Source: CBDCYH01 sp965224105 (GTDB lineage Bacteria; Bacteroidota; Rhodothermia; Rhodothermales; JABDKH01). From it: 64,000 bases of DNA. Below are positions 1 to 9,182 of the stretch, piece after piece (the stretch's first letter is position 1; each line of letters starts with the position of its first letter). Position numbers and translations under genes: made by a program. The stretch is from NCBI GenBank assembly GCA_965224105.1, contig CBDCYH010000002.1, positions 186,001 through 250,000 on the forward strand. The letters are read 5' to 3'. Below the pieces are notes generated by a model. It saw only the letters and a list, made by a program, of their open reading frames with translations, searched no databases and was not told where the DNA came from.

Positions 1-443
1 CCGCCGGAAGTGGAGTCTCGGAGCTGCAGCGCTGGATCGAAACAACCAACGATACGCGCTTCGAACTTGGACCACTACTCCCCGAAAGGGATTTCGCAAC
101 CAGGCTGGGCGAAGTGGATTACTTTGTAATTACGGAAAAAGCTGAAGCGGGAGGATCGTTCATTCCGAGTAAACTCATTCCGGGTCTTATGTCCGCTACC
201 CCAATCTGGTCGGTCTGCAGTACGGAAAGCCCGCTGGGGGAAGAAGCTTCCCAGTACAACTTTGGCCCCACGATGACGTGGGACATACTGCCCACGTTTC
301 TCGAAGATGGATCATCCATTTTGTATGATCCAGACCAATATCGTGAGTGGTCGCGTGCGGCACAGAAAAGAGCCGCGTTTTTTAACCGCGATAGACTGAT
401 TGATGTCTACGAGGAAGAAATCAAACGATGGATCGGGCGGTGA
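1..443 (+). CDS. Glycosyltransferase family 4-like protein, C-terminal part (5' end outside window)
   Basis: The reading frame is open from base 3 and runs into the window from upstream, ending at a TGA at 441-443, so the first methionine at 114 is not the true start. The visible part is about 146 residues. It carries a PSKLIPGLMSATPIWSV segment, which resembles the C-terminal donor-site region of GT4-type glycosyltransferases (usually PSK-nYLaaG-P), followed by a typical closing segment rich in Glu and Arg that ends KRWIGR. The expected role is transfer of a sugar to a surface polysaccharide or lipid precursor. The assignment rests on this one motif and the general layout, so the exact family is uncertain. 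It converges on holB. Confidence 0.5.
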   Translation, partial: AGSGVSELQRWIETTNDTRFELGPLLPERDFATRLGEVDYFVITEKAEAGGSFIPSKLIPGLMSATPIWSVCSTESPLGEEASQYNFGPTMTWDILPTFLEDGSSILYDPDQYREWSRAAQKRAAFFNRDRLIDVYEEEIKRWIGR

Positions 444-455
444 ATCGTCCATCCT

Positions 456-1619
456 CTACGTCAACTCGGCAAGGGGGACGTAAATCTCCTCAGCTTGCCG
501 ACCGAGCATGGTATCCCTGATCAGAAATGACGCGTTAACGAGCACAGTTGTTGTGTTCACATTACGTCCGATCAGCCGTTGCCCTTCTCGCGCAATTCTG
601 TTCACGACCTCAAAATCCGTAGTGATAACCGTTGCCGCAAGAGCCCGGACTTTGTCCATCCGATCGATATTCTGGATGGACTCCTGATCGCCTCCATTAG
701 CCACAAGCAGGGCATCACGGACAAAACCCGGAATCAGGTCCAGTACTTTAATCGCCCCCACACGTCCGAGTGAGCTAATCTTATCAATGATCCCGGGAAG
801 TTGTGCCGTGACGTCGTTATGACACTGCAACACAAACTGAATCATTAGATCTCGCATTTGGAGAAGATCGGTGTACTCCATGAGTTCGCAGGCCTTGCCG
901 AGTGAACCGTTTGCCATTCGAGAAACAAGCGTGACAAGTTTATCATCCGACTCAAACCGCTCGCGCAGGCCTTGCTCGATTTCGCGTGGACTCAATGGAT
1001 GGAACTGAATGTTCTGGCAGCGCGACGTTATTGTTCGAAGCAGTTCCTCTGGTCTGCTGGTAATCAGGATGAAAACGGTTCGGTCGGGCGGCTCCTCCAG
1101 CAATTTCAGAAAGGCATTTGCTTCTTTCCCCATCAGGTGCGCGTCATAGATGATGATCACTTTGAACCCACCCTCAACGGCTTTGAACATGACAGGCTGC
1201 ATGATGTCTTGCTCAATCTGCCACCTCCGATAGGAGACGAGTTGCACCGCATCTTTCAGACCCTTCTTTGCCGGCGTCCGCGTAAAGTCAAACCACGCAT
1301 AGGAATCATCAACAATCGTTTGACGGCGCGATCTGATTTCGTTTGTCACGACCTTTTCGGGTTTTGACCAAACGAGAGGAAAGTGAAAATGCAGATCTGG
1401 ATGCAACAGTCTGCTCACGCGGCTGCAACTGCTACACTCCCCGCATGCCGGTGGGCCGTTCCGGCAAAGTAACAGCTCAGCGAATCCGAGGGCGGCACTT
1501 AGCCTGCCCGAGCCATCCGGACCACAGAACAAATAGGCGTGCGCAACGCGATTGCCAGTGACCGCAAGACTTAACATCTCCTTCACGTGTGACTGTCCGA
1601 TCAGCTGTTCGAAAGGCAT
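456..1619 (-). CDS. holB: DNA polymerase III subunit delta' (clamp-loader ATPase-like)
   Basis: This 387-residue protein has the AAA+ clamp-loader layout. It opens with MPFEQLIGQSHVKEML, then a degenerate Walker A (GPDGSGR, about residues 33-39) in which the usual Lys is Arg. That change is normal for delta', which does not hydrolyse ATP. A four-cysteine zinc cluster (CRNGPPACGECSSC) follows, then the KLLEEPP and TSRC (sensor 1) motifs shared with DnaX. It should form part of the clamp loader that places the beta sliding clamp on primed DNA. A TTG at 1646 would add nine residues, but the ATG at 1619 fits family N-termini better. The tRNA-Met gene lies upstream on the other strand. Confidence 0.9.
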   Translation of the reverse strand: MPFEQLIGQSHVKEMLSLAVTGNRVAHAYLFCGPDGSGRLSAALGFAELLLCRNGPPACGECSSCSRVSRLLHPDLHFHFPLVWSKPEKVVTNEIRSRRQTIVDDSYAWFDFTRTPAKKGLKDAVQLVSYRRWQIEQDIMQPVMFKAVEGGFKVIIIYDAHLMGKEANAFLKLLEEPPDRTVFILITSRPEELLRTITSRCQNIQFHPLSPREIEQGLRERFESDDKLVTLVSRMANGSLGKACELMEYTDLLQMRDLMIQFVLQCHNDVTAQLPGIIDKISSLGRVGAIKVLDLIPGFVRDALLVANGGDQESIQNIDRMDKVRALAATVITTDFEVVNRIAREGQRLIGRNVNTTTVLVNASFLIRDTMLGRQAEEIYVPLAELT

Positions 1620-1702
1620 ACAATCAATTGATAGATTCGCTGGCAAACGTTAGCTTCCGTCCTTGCGGAAACGCCGTGTGTGGGTTTTCGTTCGTCTTGA
1701 GA

Positions 1703-1776
1703 GGCGCGGTAGCTCAGCCGGTTAGAGCGTCGGATTCATAACCCGGAGGTCGAGAGTTCAAGTCTCTCCCGCGCCA
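1703..1776 (+). tRNA. tRNA-Met (anticodon CAT)
   Basis: A 74-base cloverleaf can be folded by eye. The acceptor arm GGCGCGG pairs with CCGCGCC. The D arm is GCTC/GAGC, the anticodon loop TTCATAA carries CAT, and the T arm GAGAG/CTCTC encloses TTCAAGT. The last anticodon-stem pair is A-C. CCA is not encoded. The sequence looks like the elongator tRNA-Met of Bacteroidota; an initiator or Ile2 (lysidine) identity cannot be fully excluded by eye. Confidence 0.93.
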
Positions 1777-1780
1777 CATC

Positions 1781-3904
1781 CTAAGCCTCGACAGACTCCG
1801 CCTCTGCCTTGACCACCTTGTCTTGCACGTTGCGCGGCATCGCCTCGTAGTGACTAAACGTTGCCCGGTGGAGTCCGCGCCCGTGTGTTATCGATCGCAA
1901 TATAGTCGAGTATCGATACAGCTCACCCTCCGGCACCTGCGCCTTGATTTTCTGAAAGTGACCCTCTGCCTCAATGCCCTGAATCCTGCCGCGACGCGTG
2001 TTTAGGTCACCCATCACGTCTCCGGTATACGAATCGGGAACGGTGATTTCCACGTCGTAAATTGGTTCAAGCAGTGCAGGCCGCGCCTCACGGAAGGCAT
2101 CGCGGAAGACTGCACGCGCTGCCGACTTGAAAGCATTCTCGTTGGAGTCAACCGAATGCATCCCCCCATCAAAAATAACCATCCGCAAATCCCCTACCGG
2201 GTAGCCGGCAATCGGACCGCGCTGCATCCCTTCAAGCACTCCCTTCTGGATTGCTCCAAAAAACCTGCGCATGTCAATTACCCCACCAACGATCGCGTCG
2301 ATGAACTCAACTTTTGAGCCCCACGGAGTTGATGCCTCTGCCACGTTTCGCACCTTAATGTCTCGCGGTGGTTTGTACTCGCCAACAAGCGGTTCCAGCG
2401 CAACGGCGATCTCCGCAAACTGCCCCGCTCCACCCGTCTGCTTCTTGTGACGATACTTCGCACGAGAATTCCCCTGCACCGTTTCCAGATACGCAATGCG
2501 CGGCTGAACAAACTCGACCTCCACCCCAAACCTGTTCTTGAGCCGATACTTCGCAATCTCGAGATGCATCTCGCCCTGACCACCAAGCACTAGCTGACTC
2601 AAATTCGAATCGTGCTCTATGTACAACGATGGATCCTCCTCATGCAATTGATGCAATCCGTGACCCAGCTTGTCTTCGTCCCCCTCCCGCAACGGACGGA
2701 CAGCAATTTTGTACCGTGGCTCGGGGAACTCAATTTCTTTGATGACTATGTTGCTCGACTTCTCGCGCAACGTGTTATTCGTGTGCGTGTTTTTAAGCTT
2801 CACCACCGCACCAATATCGCCGGCCTCCATTTTCTCAACCTGGTCTCGCGAGTTTCCGTTGATCGAAAACAGCTGGCCAAGTCGTTCTGATCCCCCGGTC
2901 TGCGCATTCACAAGGTCCATCCCGGCATGGAGCGTACCCGAGTAAACTTTGAAGAACGAGTAATCTCCGACATGCTGTTCAGACATGGTCTGATAGACAA
3001 ACGCAACGGGAGAACCGGCCGCATCAGCTTGCACCGGATCTCCGCTTTCCGTTTCCGCGGGTGGCATTTCACCAGGCTTGGGGCACACGTTGTCGATAAA
3101 GCTCATCAACCGTGAAACTCCAATATTCTCTGTCGCACTTGTGAGAAAGATGGGGAAGAGCTTCCGATCTATCATCGCCTGATGAAGTCCAGCGCGCATC
3201 TCGTCTTCGTTCAACTCACCTTTTTCAAAATAGAGCTCCATCAACGCCTCATCGTTCTCAGCGATGTTCTCGATCAGCTCGTTGTGTAGTGCGTCTGCGC
3301 GTTCGCGAAACGCTTCATCAATTTCGGAGACCGACCACTTCCGCGTACCCTCTTCGAAAGTCAACTGCTTCATCAGCAGTACGTCGATTATTGAGCGCGT
3401 ACCCGGACCGGCCGGCAGTTGTACCACGGTTGCTTCCCTGCCAAACCGTTCCTGCAGCTGCTCCACCGTTCCGTTGAAATCTGCATCCGCCTTGTCGAGG
3501 TGATTTAGCACAAACATGGCGGGCGTCTTGGTCATCGTACCATATGTCCACGCCAGCTCGGTACCGACCTGAACACCTTCCCCACAGTTGATTACAAATA
3601 GTGCCGTATCTGCAACCTTGAGAGACGAAATTACCTCACCCACGAAGTCAGGATAGCCGGGAGTGTCGAGCACGTTTATTTTATGCCCCTCCCACTCCGC
3701 GTGAATTAGCGACGCGAACACAGACATCTGTCTCTCCTTCTCGCTATCGTGAAAATCGCTAACGGTGCTCCCTGCCTCCACAGAGCCCATTCTGTTCAGA
3801 GAGCCGCTTTCATACAGCATTGCCTCTGCAAGCATGGTCTTGCCTGATCCCTGATGGCCAACTAGCGCGATGTTTCTAACGTGATCGGAGTCATATACTT
3901 TCAT
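1781..3904 (-). CDS. Elongation factor G-like translational GTPase (EF-G2 type)
   Basis: A 707-residue translational GTPase with full EF-G length. Motifs are the P-loop GHQGSGKT (residues 16-23), DTPGY (80-84), NHLDKAD (about 134-140) and EF-G domains II-V, including the PRIAYLETVQGNSRAKYRHK region of domain IV. The P-loop is not the canonical AHVDAGKTT form, and the switch I region reads ERQMSV where housekeeping EF-G has RGITI. These are features of the EF-G2/EF-G-like paralogues (for example the second EF-G of Thermus), not of FusA. It probably binds ribosomes with a specialised or auxiliary role. There is no str operon context; tsaB lies divergently upstream. Confidence 0.88.
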   Translation of the reverse strand: MKVYDSDHVRNIALVGHQGSGKTMLAEAMLYESGSLNRMGSVEAGSTVSDFHDSEKERQMSVFASLIHAEWEGHKINVLDTPGYPDFVGEVISSLKVADTALFVINCGEGVQVGTELAWTYGTMTKTPAMFVLNHLDKADADFNGTVEQLQERFGREATVVQLPAGPGTRSIIDVLLMKQLTFEEGTRKWSVSEIDEAFRERADALHNELIENIAENDEALMELYFEKGELNEDEMRAGLHQAMIDRKLFPIFLTSATENIGVSRLMSFIDNVCPKPGEMPPAETESGDPVQADAAGSPVAFVYQTMSEQHVGDYSFFKVYSGTLHAGMDLVNAQTGGSERLGQLFSINGNSRDQVEKMEAGDIGAVVKLKNTHTNNTLREKSSNIVIKEIEFPEPRYKIAVRPLREGDEDKLGHGLHQLHEEDPSLYIEHDSNLSQLVLGGQGEMHLEIAKYRLKNRFGVEVEFVQPRIAYLETVQGNSRAKYRHKKQTGGAGQFAEIAVALEPLVGEYKPPRDIKVRNVAEASTPWGSKVEFIDAIVGGVIDMRRFFGAIQKGVLEGMQRGPIAGYPVGDLRMVIFDGGMHSVDSNENAFKSAARAVFRDAFREARPALLEPIYDVEITVPDSYTGDVMGDLNTRRGRIQGIEAEGHFQKIKAQVPEGELYRYSTILRSITHGRGLHRATFSHYEAMPRNVQDKVVKAEAESVEA

Positions 3905-4083
3905 AGGGCAGGCGTGCGATGTGCGGTTATATGTACGGCTAGTGCGAGACCACTAAAGTGACCATTTCAGGACCAGCCCGATAGATGAACTGCTTAAAAT
4001 AAGCCTGTGGAATCAATATTCAAGTCTCTATTGTTTACGGTTTTTCCTCATCTCACGCGCGACAATTCACGACTTGATTGAAT

Positions 4084-4788
4084 ATGCAATTTCGACTCAT
4101 CCTGGCTATCGAGACTAGCGGATCAAGGTGTGAGATTGCTATTGGAACTGATAATTCTACTGCATCTACGTGGTCAGCCCAGGGTGTACGCGCACATGCC
4201 GAAAATCTTGCACCCCTCATAAAAGAAGCTATGGGCGATTTGCAAATCTCGCCGCAAGAGATAACGGATGTAGCCGTCAGTGCAGGACCGGGCTCGTACA
4301 CCGGGTTGCGCATCGGTGTCGCAAGCGCAAAAGGCTTTGCCATGGCAGCAAACGCACGACTGGTTGGTGTAAATACGCTGCAGGCGATTGCGTGCGAATC
4401 GGCAGCGTCGAGGGGCAAAGCCAGCGCGGCTCGGCTCATGGTAACTCGCCATGCCAGAGAAACGGAACACTACGTACAATGCTTTGAACTTGACGCTGGC
4501 GTTCCCGTCGCAGCATCCGAACCCCAGGTGCTTCTTTGGTCAGAGATACAGCAGCTTTGTGCAGAGGAACCGTGGCAGCTGTGCACGGATGTTGATCCAC
4601 TTACCGGGACGCGAATAGCGGACTCATCCGCCGTCGTTCAGCCCACCGCAAAAGCAGTGCTGGAGCTCGGCATCCGTCGAGCGAAAAAAAATGACCACGA
4701 TGATTTGTACACCTTCGAACCATCTTATCTCAAAGATTTCGTTGGACGGAAAAAGAAAGGTACTGCATTAGATAAGCTGTCCTTTTAG
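4084..4788 (+). CDS. tsaB: tRNA threonylcarbamoyladenosine biosynthesis protein TsaB
   Basis: This 234-residue ASKHA-fold protein begins with LILAIETSGSRCEIAIG and carries the family block SAGPGSYTGLRIGVASAKG at about residues 67-85. TsaB is the scaffold partner of TsaD and TsaE in making the t6A modification at position 37 of ANN-decoding tRNAs. A TTG at 4078 would add two residues; the ATG at 4084 is preferred. accD follows 34 bases downstream on the same strand, so the two may be cotranscribed. Confidence 0.93.
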   Translation: MQFRLILAIETSGSRCEIAIGTDNSTASTWSAQGVRAHAENLAPLIKEAMGDLQISPQEITDVAVSAGPGSYTGLRIGVASAKGFAMAANARLVGVNTLQAIACESAASRGKASAARLMVTRHARETEHYVQCFELDAGVPVAASEPQVLLWSEIQQLCAEEPWQLCTDVDPLTGTRIADSSAVVQPTAKAVLELGIRRAKKNDHDDLYTFEPSYLKDFVGRKKKGTALDKLSF

Positions 4789-4822
4789 ACATTCGTATAT
4801 TGACGCCAATACAGGAATTCTT

Positions 4823-5692
4823 ATGGACTGGTTTAAACGACAGAAAGCGGGCATCCTCACCGATCTACAGGACCAGAACGAAGTCCCCGAAGGGCACTGG
4901 ACAAAATGTCCCGAATGCGGTGAGATTATTAACCGGAGGGAGTTGAGGGATAACCTACTCGTTTGCTCCAAGTGTAGTTACCACTTTCGGCTCGACGGAG
5001 TCGATTACTTCACCATCCTGTTCGACCGGATGGAGTATGAACGCTTCGATGACGATCTTCTTTCTGGTGATCCCCTGTCTTTTGAGGATCGAAAGTCGTA
5101 TCCGTCCCGACTGAAGGCGGCCAGGGAAAAAACCGGGGTTAGCGACGCAGCCCAGGCCGCTATGGGCCACGTTGGGGGGCACCTCGTGTCCGTCGGCGCA
5201 ATGGATTTCTCGTTTATCGGAGGTTCGATGGGGTCGGTTGTCGGCGAAGTGCTAGCGCGGGCCATCCGGAGGGCCGTCGAGCACAGGATCCCACTGATTA
5301 TCGTTTCCCAGAGCGGCGGCGCCAGAATGATGGAAGGGGCAATAAGCTTGATGCAAATGGCTAAAACAAGCGCAAATTTGACTCTTTTGGCGGATCTCGG
5401 CCTGCCCTACATCTCCATTCTCACAAACCCGACGACGGGCGGTGTCACGGCGTCATTCTCCATGCTCGGAGATTTCCACCTCGCCGAGCCAAAGGCTTTA
5501 ATCGGTTTTGCTGGACCAAGGGTTATTCGAGAAACGATGGGTCAGGATCTTCCCGAAGGATTTCAACGCTCCGAGTTCCTGAAAGAGAGAGGATTTGTGG
5601 ATGCTGTGGTTGATCGCCGCGAGCTGAAGTCGACGATCGTCAAAATTCTTGACCTGGTGCTGGAATCAGAGGAGGTGGTTGCGAGCCGCTAA
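4823..5692 (+). CDS. accD: Acetyl-CoA carboxylase carboxyltransferase subunit beta
   Basis: A 289-residue AccD of standard length. The N-terminal zinc ribbon has Cys at residues 29, 32, 48 and 51 (CPEC...CSKC). The crotonase-like carboxyltransferase core includes SQSGGARMMEGAISLMQM and NPTTGGVTASFSMLGD, which form the CoA and biotin sites. With AccA it transfers carboxyl from carboxybiotin to acetyl-CoA, giving malonyl-CoA for fatty acid synthesis. AGGA lies about 6 bases before the ATG. accA is not in this window. Confidence 0.97.
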   Translation: MDWFKRQKAGILTDLQDQNEVPEGHWTKCPECGEIINRRELRDNLLVCSKCSYHFRLDGVDYFTILFDRMEYERFDDDLLSGDPLSFEDRKSYPSRLKAAREKTGVSDAAQAAMGHVGGHLVSVGAMDFSFIGGSMGSVVGEVLARAIRRAVEHRIPLIIVSQSGGARMMEGAISLMQMAKTSANLTLLADLGLPYISILTNPTTGGVTASFSMLGDFHLAEPKALIGFAGPRVIRETMGQDLPEGFQRSEFLKERGFVDAVVDRRELKSTIVKILDLVLESEEVVASR

Positions 5693-5797
5693 CTACCAGT
5701 TTCTGTAGACTTTCCTGACAATTCCGCTCTGGTGTTTGGACCACGCATACAATGCGCTGGCGCTGGCGAGTGTCATCAGGGTAACGAGTGCTTTCAT
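5693..5797 (-). CDS. Putative 34-residue membrane-anchored small protein
   Basis: A short reading frame, convergent with accD and abutting its stop codon, encodes MKALVTLMTLASASALYAWS followed by KHQSGIVRKVYRNW. An N-terminal hydrophobic helix followed by a basic, aromatic tail is a common plan for small bacterial membrane proteins. No clear ribosome binding site is visible, and the product is not recognised. This is a low-confidence call made on composition and position alone. Confidence 0.3.
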   Translation of the reverse strand: MKALVTLMTLASASALYAWSKHQSGIVRKVYRNW

Positions 5798-6054
5798 TGG
5801 TTCAAATGATGTGGTGTATGAAAACAAGAGACGGTTGAAGTCTTTGCGTTCATGTATAGATGTCGACATCCACCAATTATTCTAAACCGGAGAAATTGAA
5901 TTATTTGCGTTTTGGCCCAGAAACTTTCATCCGGACGAAAGTCGAATGTAAAAGGGGAGGAAGTTCGGTGAAACGAAACGGAGGTCGGGATCACACAAGC
6001 AAACCGGGAGTGCAAACGACCGTCCTCAGAACCAGATATTACACTTAGCGAAAA
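5798..6054. other. Intergenic region upstream of the yceI-like gene
   Basis: There is no convincing gene here. A short plus-strand reading frame at 5860-6048 has unusual composition and no signal, and looks random. The region is AT-rich around 5870-5910, where the promoter of the downstream YceI gene probably lies, but I could not assign a defined promoter motif. Confidence 0.4.
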
Positions 6055-6666
6055 ATGAAACGACTACTCTCTATCCTCACTCTAGCCGTCCTTGTGATGG
6101 GCGCATCAGTTGCGACTGATCCAGCCGTCGACGACGCTTCGTGGGAAGTCGATAGCGCTCACTCAGCAATCACATTCAAAGTCAGGCACTTTTTCACTCC
6201 GGTGAACGGTCGCTTCAACGATTACGAGATAGATCTAACCTTTGACCCTGAGAACCTCGAAGAAAGCAGCATCAGCGCAGTGATTCAGGTTGCCAGCATC
6301 GATACAGAGAACGAACGACGCAACAACCACCTGAAATCAGGCGACTTCTTTAACGCGGAAGAATTCCCTACCATCACCTTCGAGAGCTCAAGCATCGAAA
6401 GCACGGGCGAGAACGAATACGTAGCGAATGGTACCCTTACTATCCGCGACAATAGCATGGATTTTGCGCTACCGTTCACGCTCTTGGGCGTTATGGATGT
6501 ACCGGAAGACCAACAGGAGCGAATGGGTAAGAGACTTGCCGGATTCCAGGCCGAAGCATCCCTCAATCGAAACGATTTTGGGGTCGGTACAGGTAGCTGG
6601 ACCGCAACCGCCGTCGTTGGCGACAGGGTGGACTTCTCCATTCAAATCGAGGCGAAGCAGAGATAG
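6055..6666 (+). CDS. YceI family periplasmic lipid-binding protein
   Basis: A 203-residue exported protein with an N-terminal signal peptide of about 20 residues (MKRLLSILTLAVLVMGASVA). The YceI fold follows: a WEVDSAHSAITFKVRH opening, the conserved IDTENERRNNHLKSGDFFNAEEFPTITF block at about residues 80-110, and a closing VGDRVDFSIQIEA. Family members are lipocalin-like beta-barrels that bind isoprenoid or polyisoprenoid lipids in the periplasm. No partner gene is obvious. A good intrinsic terminator follows immediately. Confidence 0.92.
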   Translation: MKRLLSILTLAVLVMGASVATDPAVDDASWEVDSAHSAITFKVRHFFTPVNGRFNDYEIDLTFDPENLEESSISAVIQVASIDTENERRNNHLKSGDFFNAEEFPTITFESSSIESTGENEYVANGTLTIRDNSMDFALPFTLLGVMDVPEDQQERMGKRLAGFQAEASLNRNDFGVGTGSWTATAVVGDRVDFSIQIEAKQR

Positions 6667-6689
6667 ACACCATCTAGCGTACGAACAAG

Positions 6690-6720
6690 AAAGGCCGTTG
6701 CTCGCCGCACGGCCTTTTTC
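6690..6720 (+). terminator. Intrinsic terminator after the yceI-like gene
   Basis: AAGGCCGT (6691-6698) pairs with ACGGCCTT (6709-6716) across a 10-base loop and runs into a T-rich tail. Confidence 0.85.
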
Positions 6721-6771
6721 ATTTTCGCGGTTGCTGGTGGACACACCAGGATCTATCTTTGAGCCGCCCTT

Positions 6772-6854
6772 GCCCACGTGGCGGAATGGTAGACGCGCTG
6801 CGTTCAGGACGCAGTGGCCGCAAGGCCGTGGAGGTTCAAGTCCTCTCGTGGGTA
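6772..6854 (+). tRNA. tRNA-Leu (anticodon CAG)
   Basis: An 83-base tRNA with the long variable arm expected of class II tRNAs. The acceptor GCCCACG pairs with CGTGGGT (first pair G-U). The anticodon stem CTGCG/CGCAG encloses TTCAGGA (CAG), the variable arm is TGGCCGCAAGGCCGT, and the T arm GGAGG/CCTCT-type encloses TTCAAGT. The discriminator is A and CCA is not encoded. Confidence 0.95.
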
Positions 6855-7000
6855 CTCCTCTCTCCAGACTACCTCGCACGCAATATCCCCGGCACCCGAC
6901 AACCCCGTGGGGGATCTACCTAACTGAGAGTAGTCGTCAAACAATTATCTCGCTCGCAAGTTGTTTGGATCCCGAGCATACCTACATTCCCCCCCACGCC

Positions 7001-8935
7001 ATGAAAAACATCATAGCGATTTGCACACTCCTGCTGCTCGCGCCATCGGCTGATGCGCAAAAGATCAGACCGATCCCCTACCCCGTATTCCCGACCGCCG
7101 AATTCAACATGGCCGTAAACGCGGGCACGCGAACAACAGATGGTAATCCGGGCCCCGAGTATTGGGTCAACAGCGCAGACTATAAGATGGATGTTACCGT
7201 CACGCCGTCCGACCAAATGCTTCGTGGAAAATCTGTTGCAGTTTACGAGAACAACTCGCCCGACACACTCGCGTTTGTCATAGTCCACTTGCGACAGAAT
7301 CTGCATAAGGCTGGGGCGGTGCGCAACCGCCCACAGAAACTTACCGGCGGAGTTCGGCTGCAATCCGTAACCTTCAAAGGAGAAGCCCTGTCAGCGAGGG
7401 AGGGGAATCAGGGCGTTGGCTATACTGAGATCGGAACCATCCTCGGTATATGGTTGCCGGAAAGCATCGCGCCCAACACATCAGCCGAATTCGAATTTGA
7501 GTGGGCTTTCAAGATTCCGGAAGCAGGAGCCCCAAGAATGGGGCAGGACGGCGAGGTGTTCTATCTTGGCTACTGGTACCCACAATTCGCAGTGTTCGAT
7601 GACGTCAATACATGGAAGGCAGACCAATACCAAGGCAACGGCGAATTCTACATGGACCACGCCTCCTACAAGGTCAACATCACAGCGCCCGAGGGCTGGA
7701 TTGTAGCGGCGACGGGTACCTTGCAAAATCCGGCTGATGTGCTCTCAGATCAATCAATCGACAGACTCTCCAAACTGGCGCAGGACAAGATTACTTCCGT
7801 CGTCACGGCAGACGAACGTCAACCAGGCGCATCAACCGCGACCAGCGCAAGCGGTACGCTGACCTGGAAGTACGAGGCCAAGGATGTACGTGACTTTGCC
7901 TTCGCACTTTCCGACAAGTACGTCTGGGATGCCACACTTGCGTCGGTAGGCGACAGGGATGAAGATGGTAGCGAAGACTTTAGCCAAATTCATTCTCTCT
8001 ACCGTCCGGAAGTTGAGGTTTGGAAAAACTCAGCCGAGTATGCGCGGTTTAGTATCGAACACCTGTCCGGCATGCTCTTCCCCTATCCCTATCCGCAAAT
8101 GACAGCGGTCGAGGGAATTATTGGCGGAGGCATGGAGTATCCGATGATCACCTTGATCGGGGGATCACGAAATGAGCGCTCGCTGTTTGGTGTTACCTAC
8201 CATGAAATAGCCCACATGTGGTTTCCCATGGTTGTCGGGCACGACGAAAAATCATTTACCTGGATGGATGAGGGATTAACCTCGTTTAACACCAACGAAG
8301 GAGCGGGTAGCTTTTTTGGTGATGATACGTGGGAGCCGTCGCGCCAAAGTTACTACCGCATTGCTGGCAGTTCTCAGGAAAGAATGGTTATGTAACATGC
8401 AGATGATTATCCGTACGGTACTGCGGCCCGCGGACTTGCGTCCTACAGCAAACCAGCTGTAGCGATGCACGCTCTTCGCGGAGTACTGGGGCCTGATGTT
8501 TTCTGGGAGGCATACCGCGAATACGGTCGGCGTTGGATGTACAAACATCCGCAACCCTACGACCTGTTTAATACGTTTGAAGACGTAGCTGGACGCGACC
8601 TCGACTGGTTCTGGACTTCGCTTCTGTACACGACGTGGACGTTGGATCATGCGATAGGGCAAATCGAGGAATCTGATTCCAACGTGATCGTAACCATCGC
8701 CGACAAAGGGCTCACCCCAATGCCAGCACCAGTGTCGGTGCACTATGCGGACGGAAGGGTCATCGTCAAAACGGTACCTGTTGACGCCTGGCTGTCCGAC
8801 CAGAGGTCTGCACAGCTACAGTTTCCACCTGGCAAGGTTACGAGAATTGTCATCGACTCGGAGCAGTATTTCCCGGACGTGGATCGTTCAAATAATTTGT
8901 GGGAGTCATCAGCCGTTTCAGGGGCTGGCGGGTAG
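7001..8935 (+). pseudogene. M1 family metallopeptidase interrupted by one in-frame TAA (8393-8395)
   Basis: Read as one frame from the ATG at 7001, this is a roughly 644-codon exported aminopeptidase N-like protein. It has a signal peptide (MKNIIAICTLLLLAPSADA), the exopeptidase motif GGGMEYP, and the zinc site HEIAHMWFP with the downstream Glu in WMDEGL. The frame meets TAA at 8393-8395, then continues in the same frame with HADDYPYGTAARGLASYSKP, the normal next part of M1 domains, to a stop at 8933-8935. A CAA-to-TAA change (Gln to stop) would explain it. The N-terminal piece (464 residues) keeps the catalytic motifs but lacks the end of the catalytic domain. A restart at the ATG at 8465 would give a 156-residue tail. 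This could be a true nonsense allele or an assembly error. Confidence 0.85.
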
Positions 8936-8948
8936 GACATCAGCAAAC

Positions 8949-8975
8949 AAAAAAGGCGCTGCATTTGCAACGCCT
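8949..8975 (-). terminator. Intrinsic terminator of tRNA-Asn
   Basis: On the minus strand AGGCGTTGCA and TGCAGCGCCT form a near-perfect hairpin followed by TTTTT, just downstream of the tRNA-Asn 3' end. Confidence 0.8.
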
Positions 8976-8977
8976 AG

Positions 8978-9049
8978 CTCCCCGGGTAGGACTTGAACCT
9001 ACAACCCTGCGGTTAACAGCCGCATGCTCTACCATTGAGCTACCGAGGA
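8978..9049 (-). tRNA. tRNA-Asn (anticodon GTT)
   Basis: A 72-base cloverleaf on the minus strand. The acceptor TCCTCGG pairs with CCGGGGA, the D arm is GCTC/GAGC, the anticodon stem TGCGG/CCGCA encloses CTGTTAA (GTT), and the T arm GTAGG/CCTAC encloses TTCAAGT. The discriminator is G and CCA is not encoded. Confidence 0.95.
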
Positions 9050-9182
9050 GTATCACCCTGGCTGATTAGCCAAGGCGCAAAGATACCTCGCCAAACATTT
9101 TCGTACAACCGATGTACATCCTTAAGCTGGTTTTGATCGGAAAAATTCGCTCTTGAATCGATCTACTCAAAAAAAGACGTCC

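Noticed and set aside
6428..7000. Extension of the M1 peptidase frame upstream to 6428
   Set aside because: It would run through the YceI gene, a terminator and the tRNA-Leu, so the frame there is open by chance; the signal peptide begins at 7001.
8393..8395. Stop-codon recoding in the M1 gene
   Set aside because: The codon is TAA, which is not used for selenocysteine or pyrrolysine; nonsense mutation or error is preferred.
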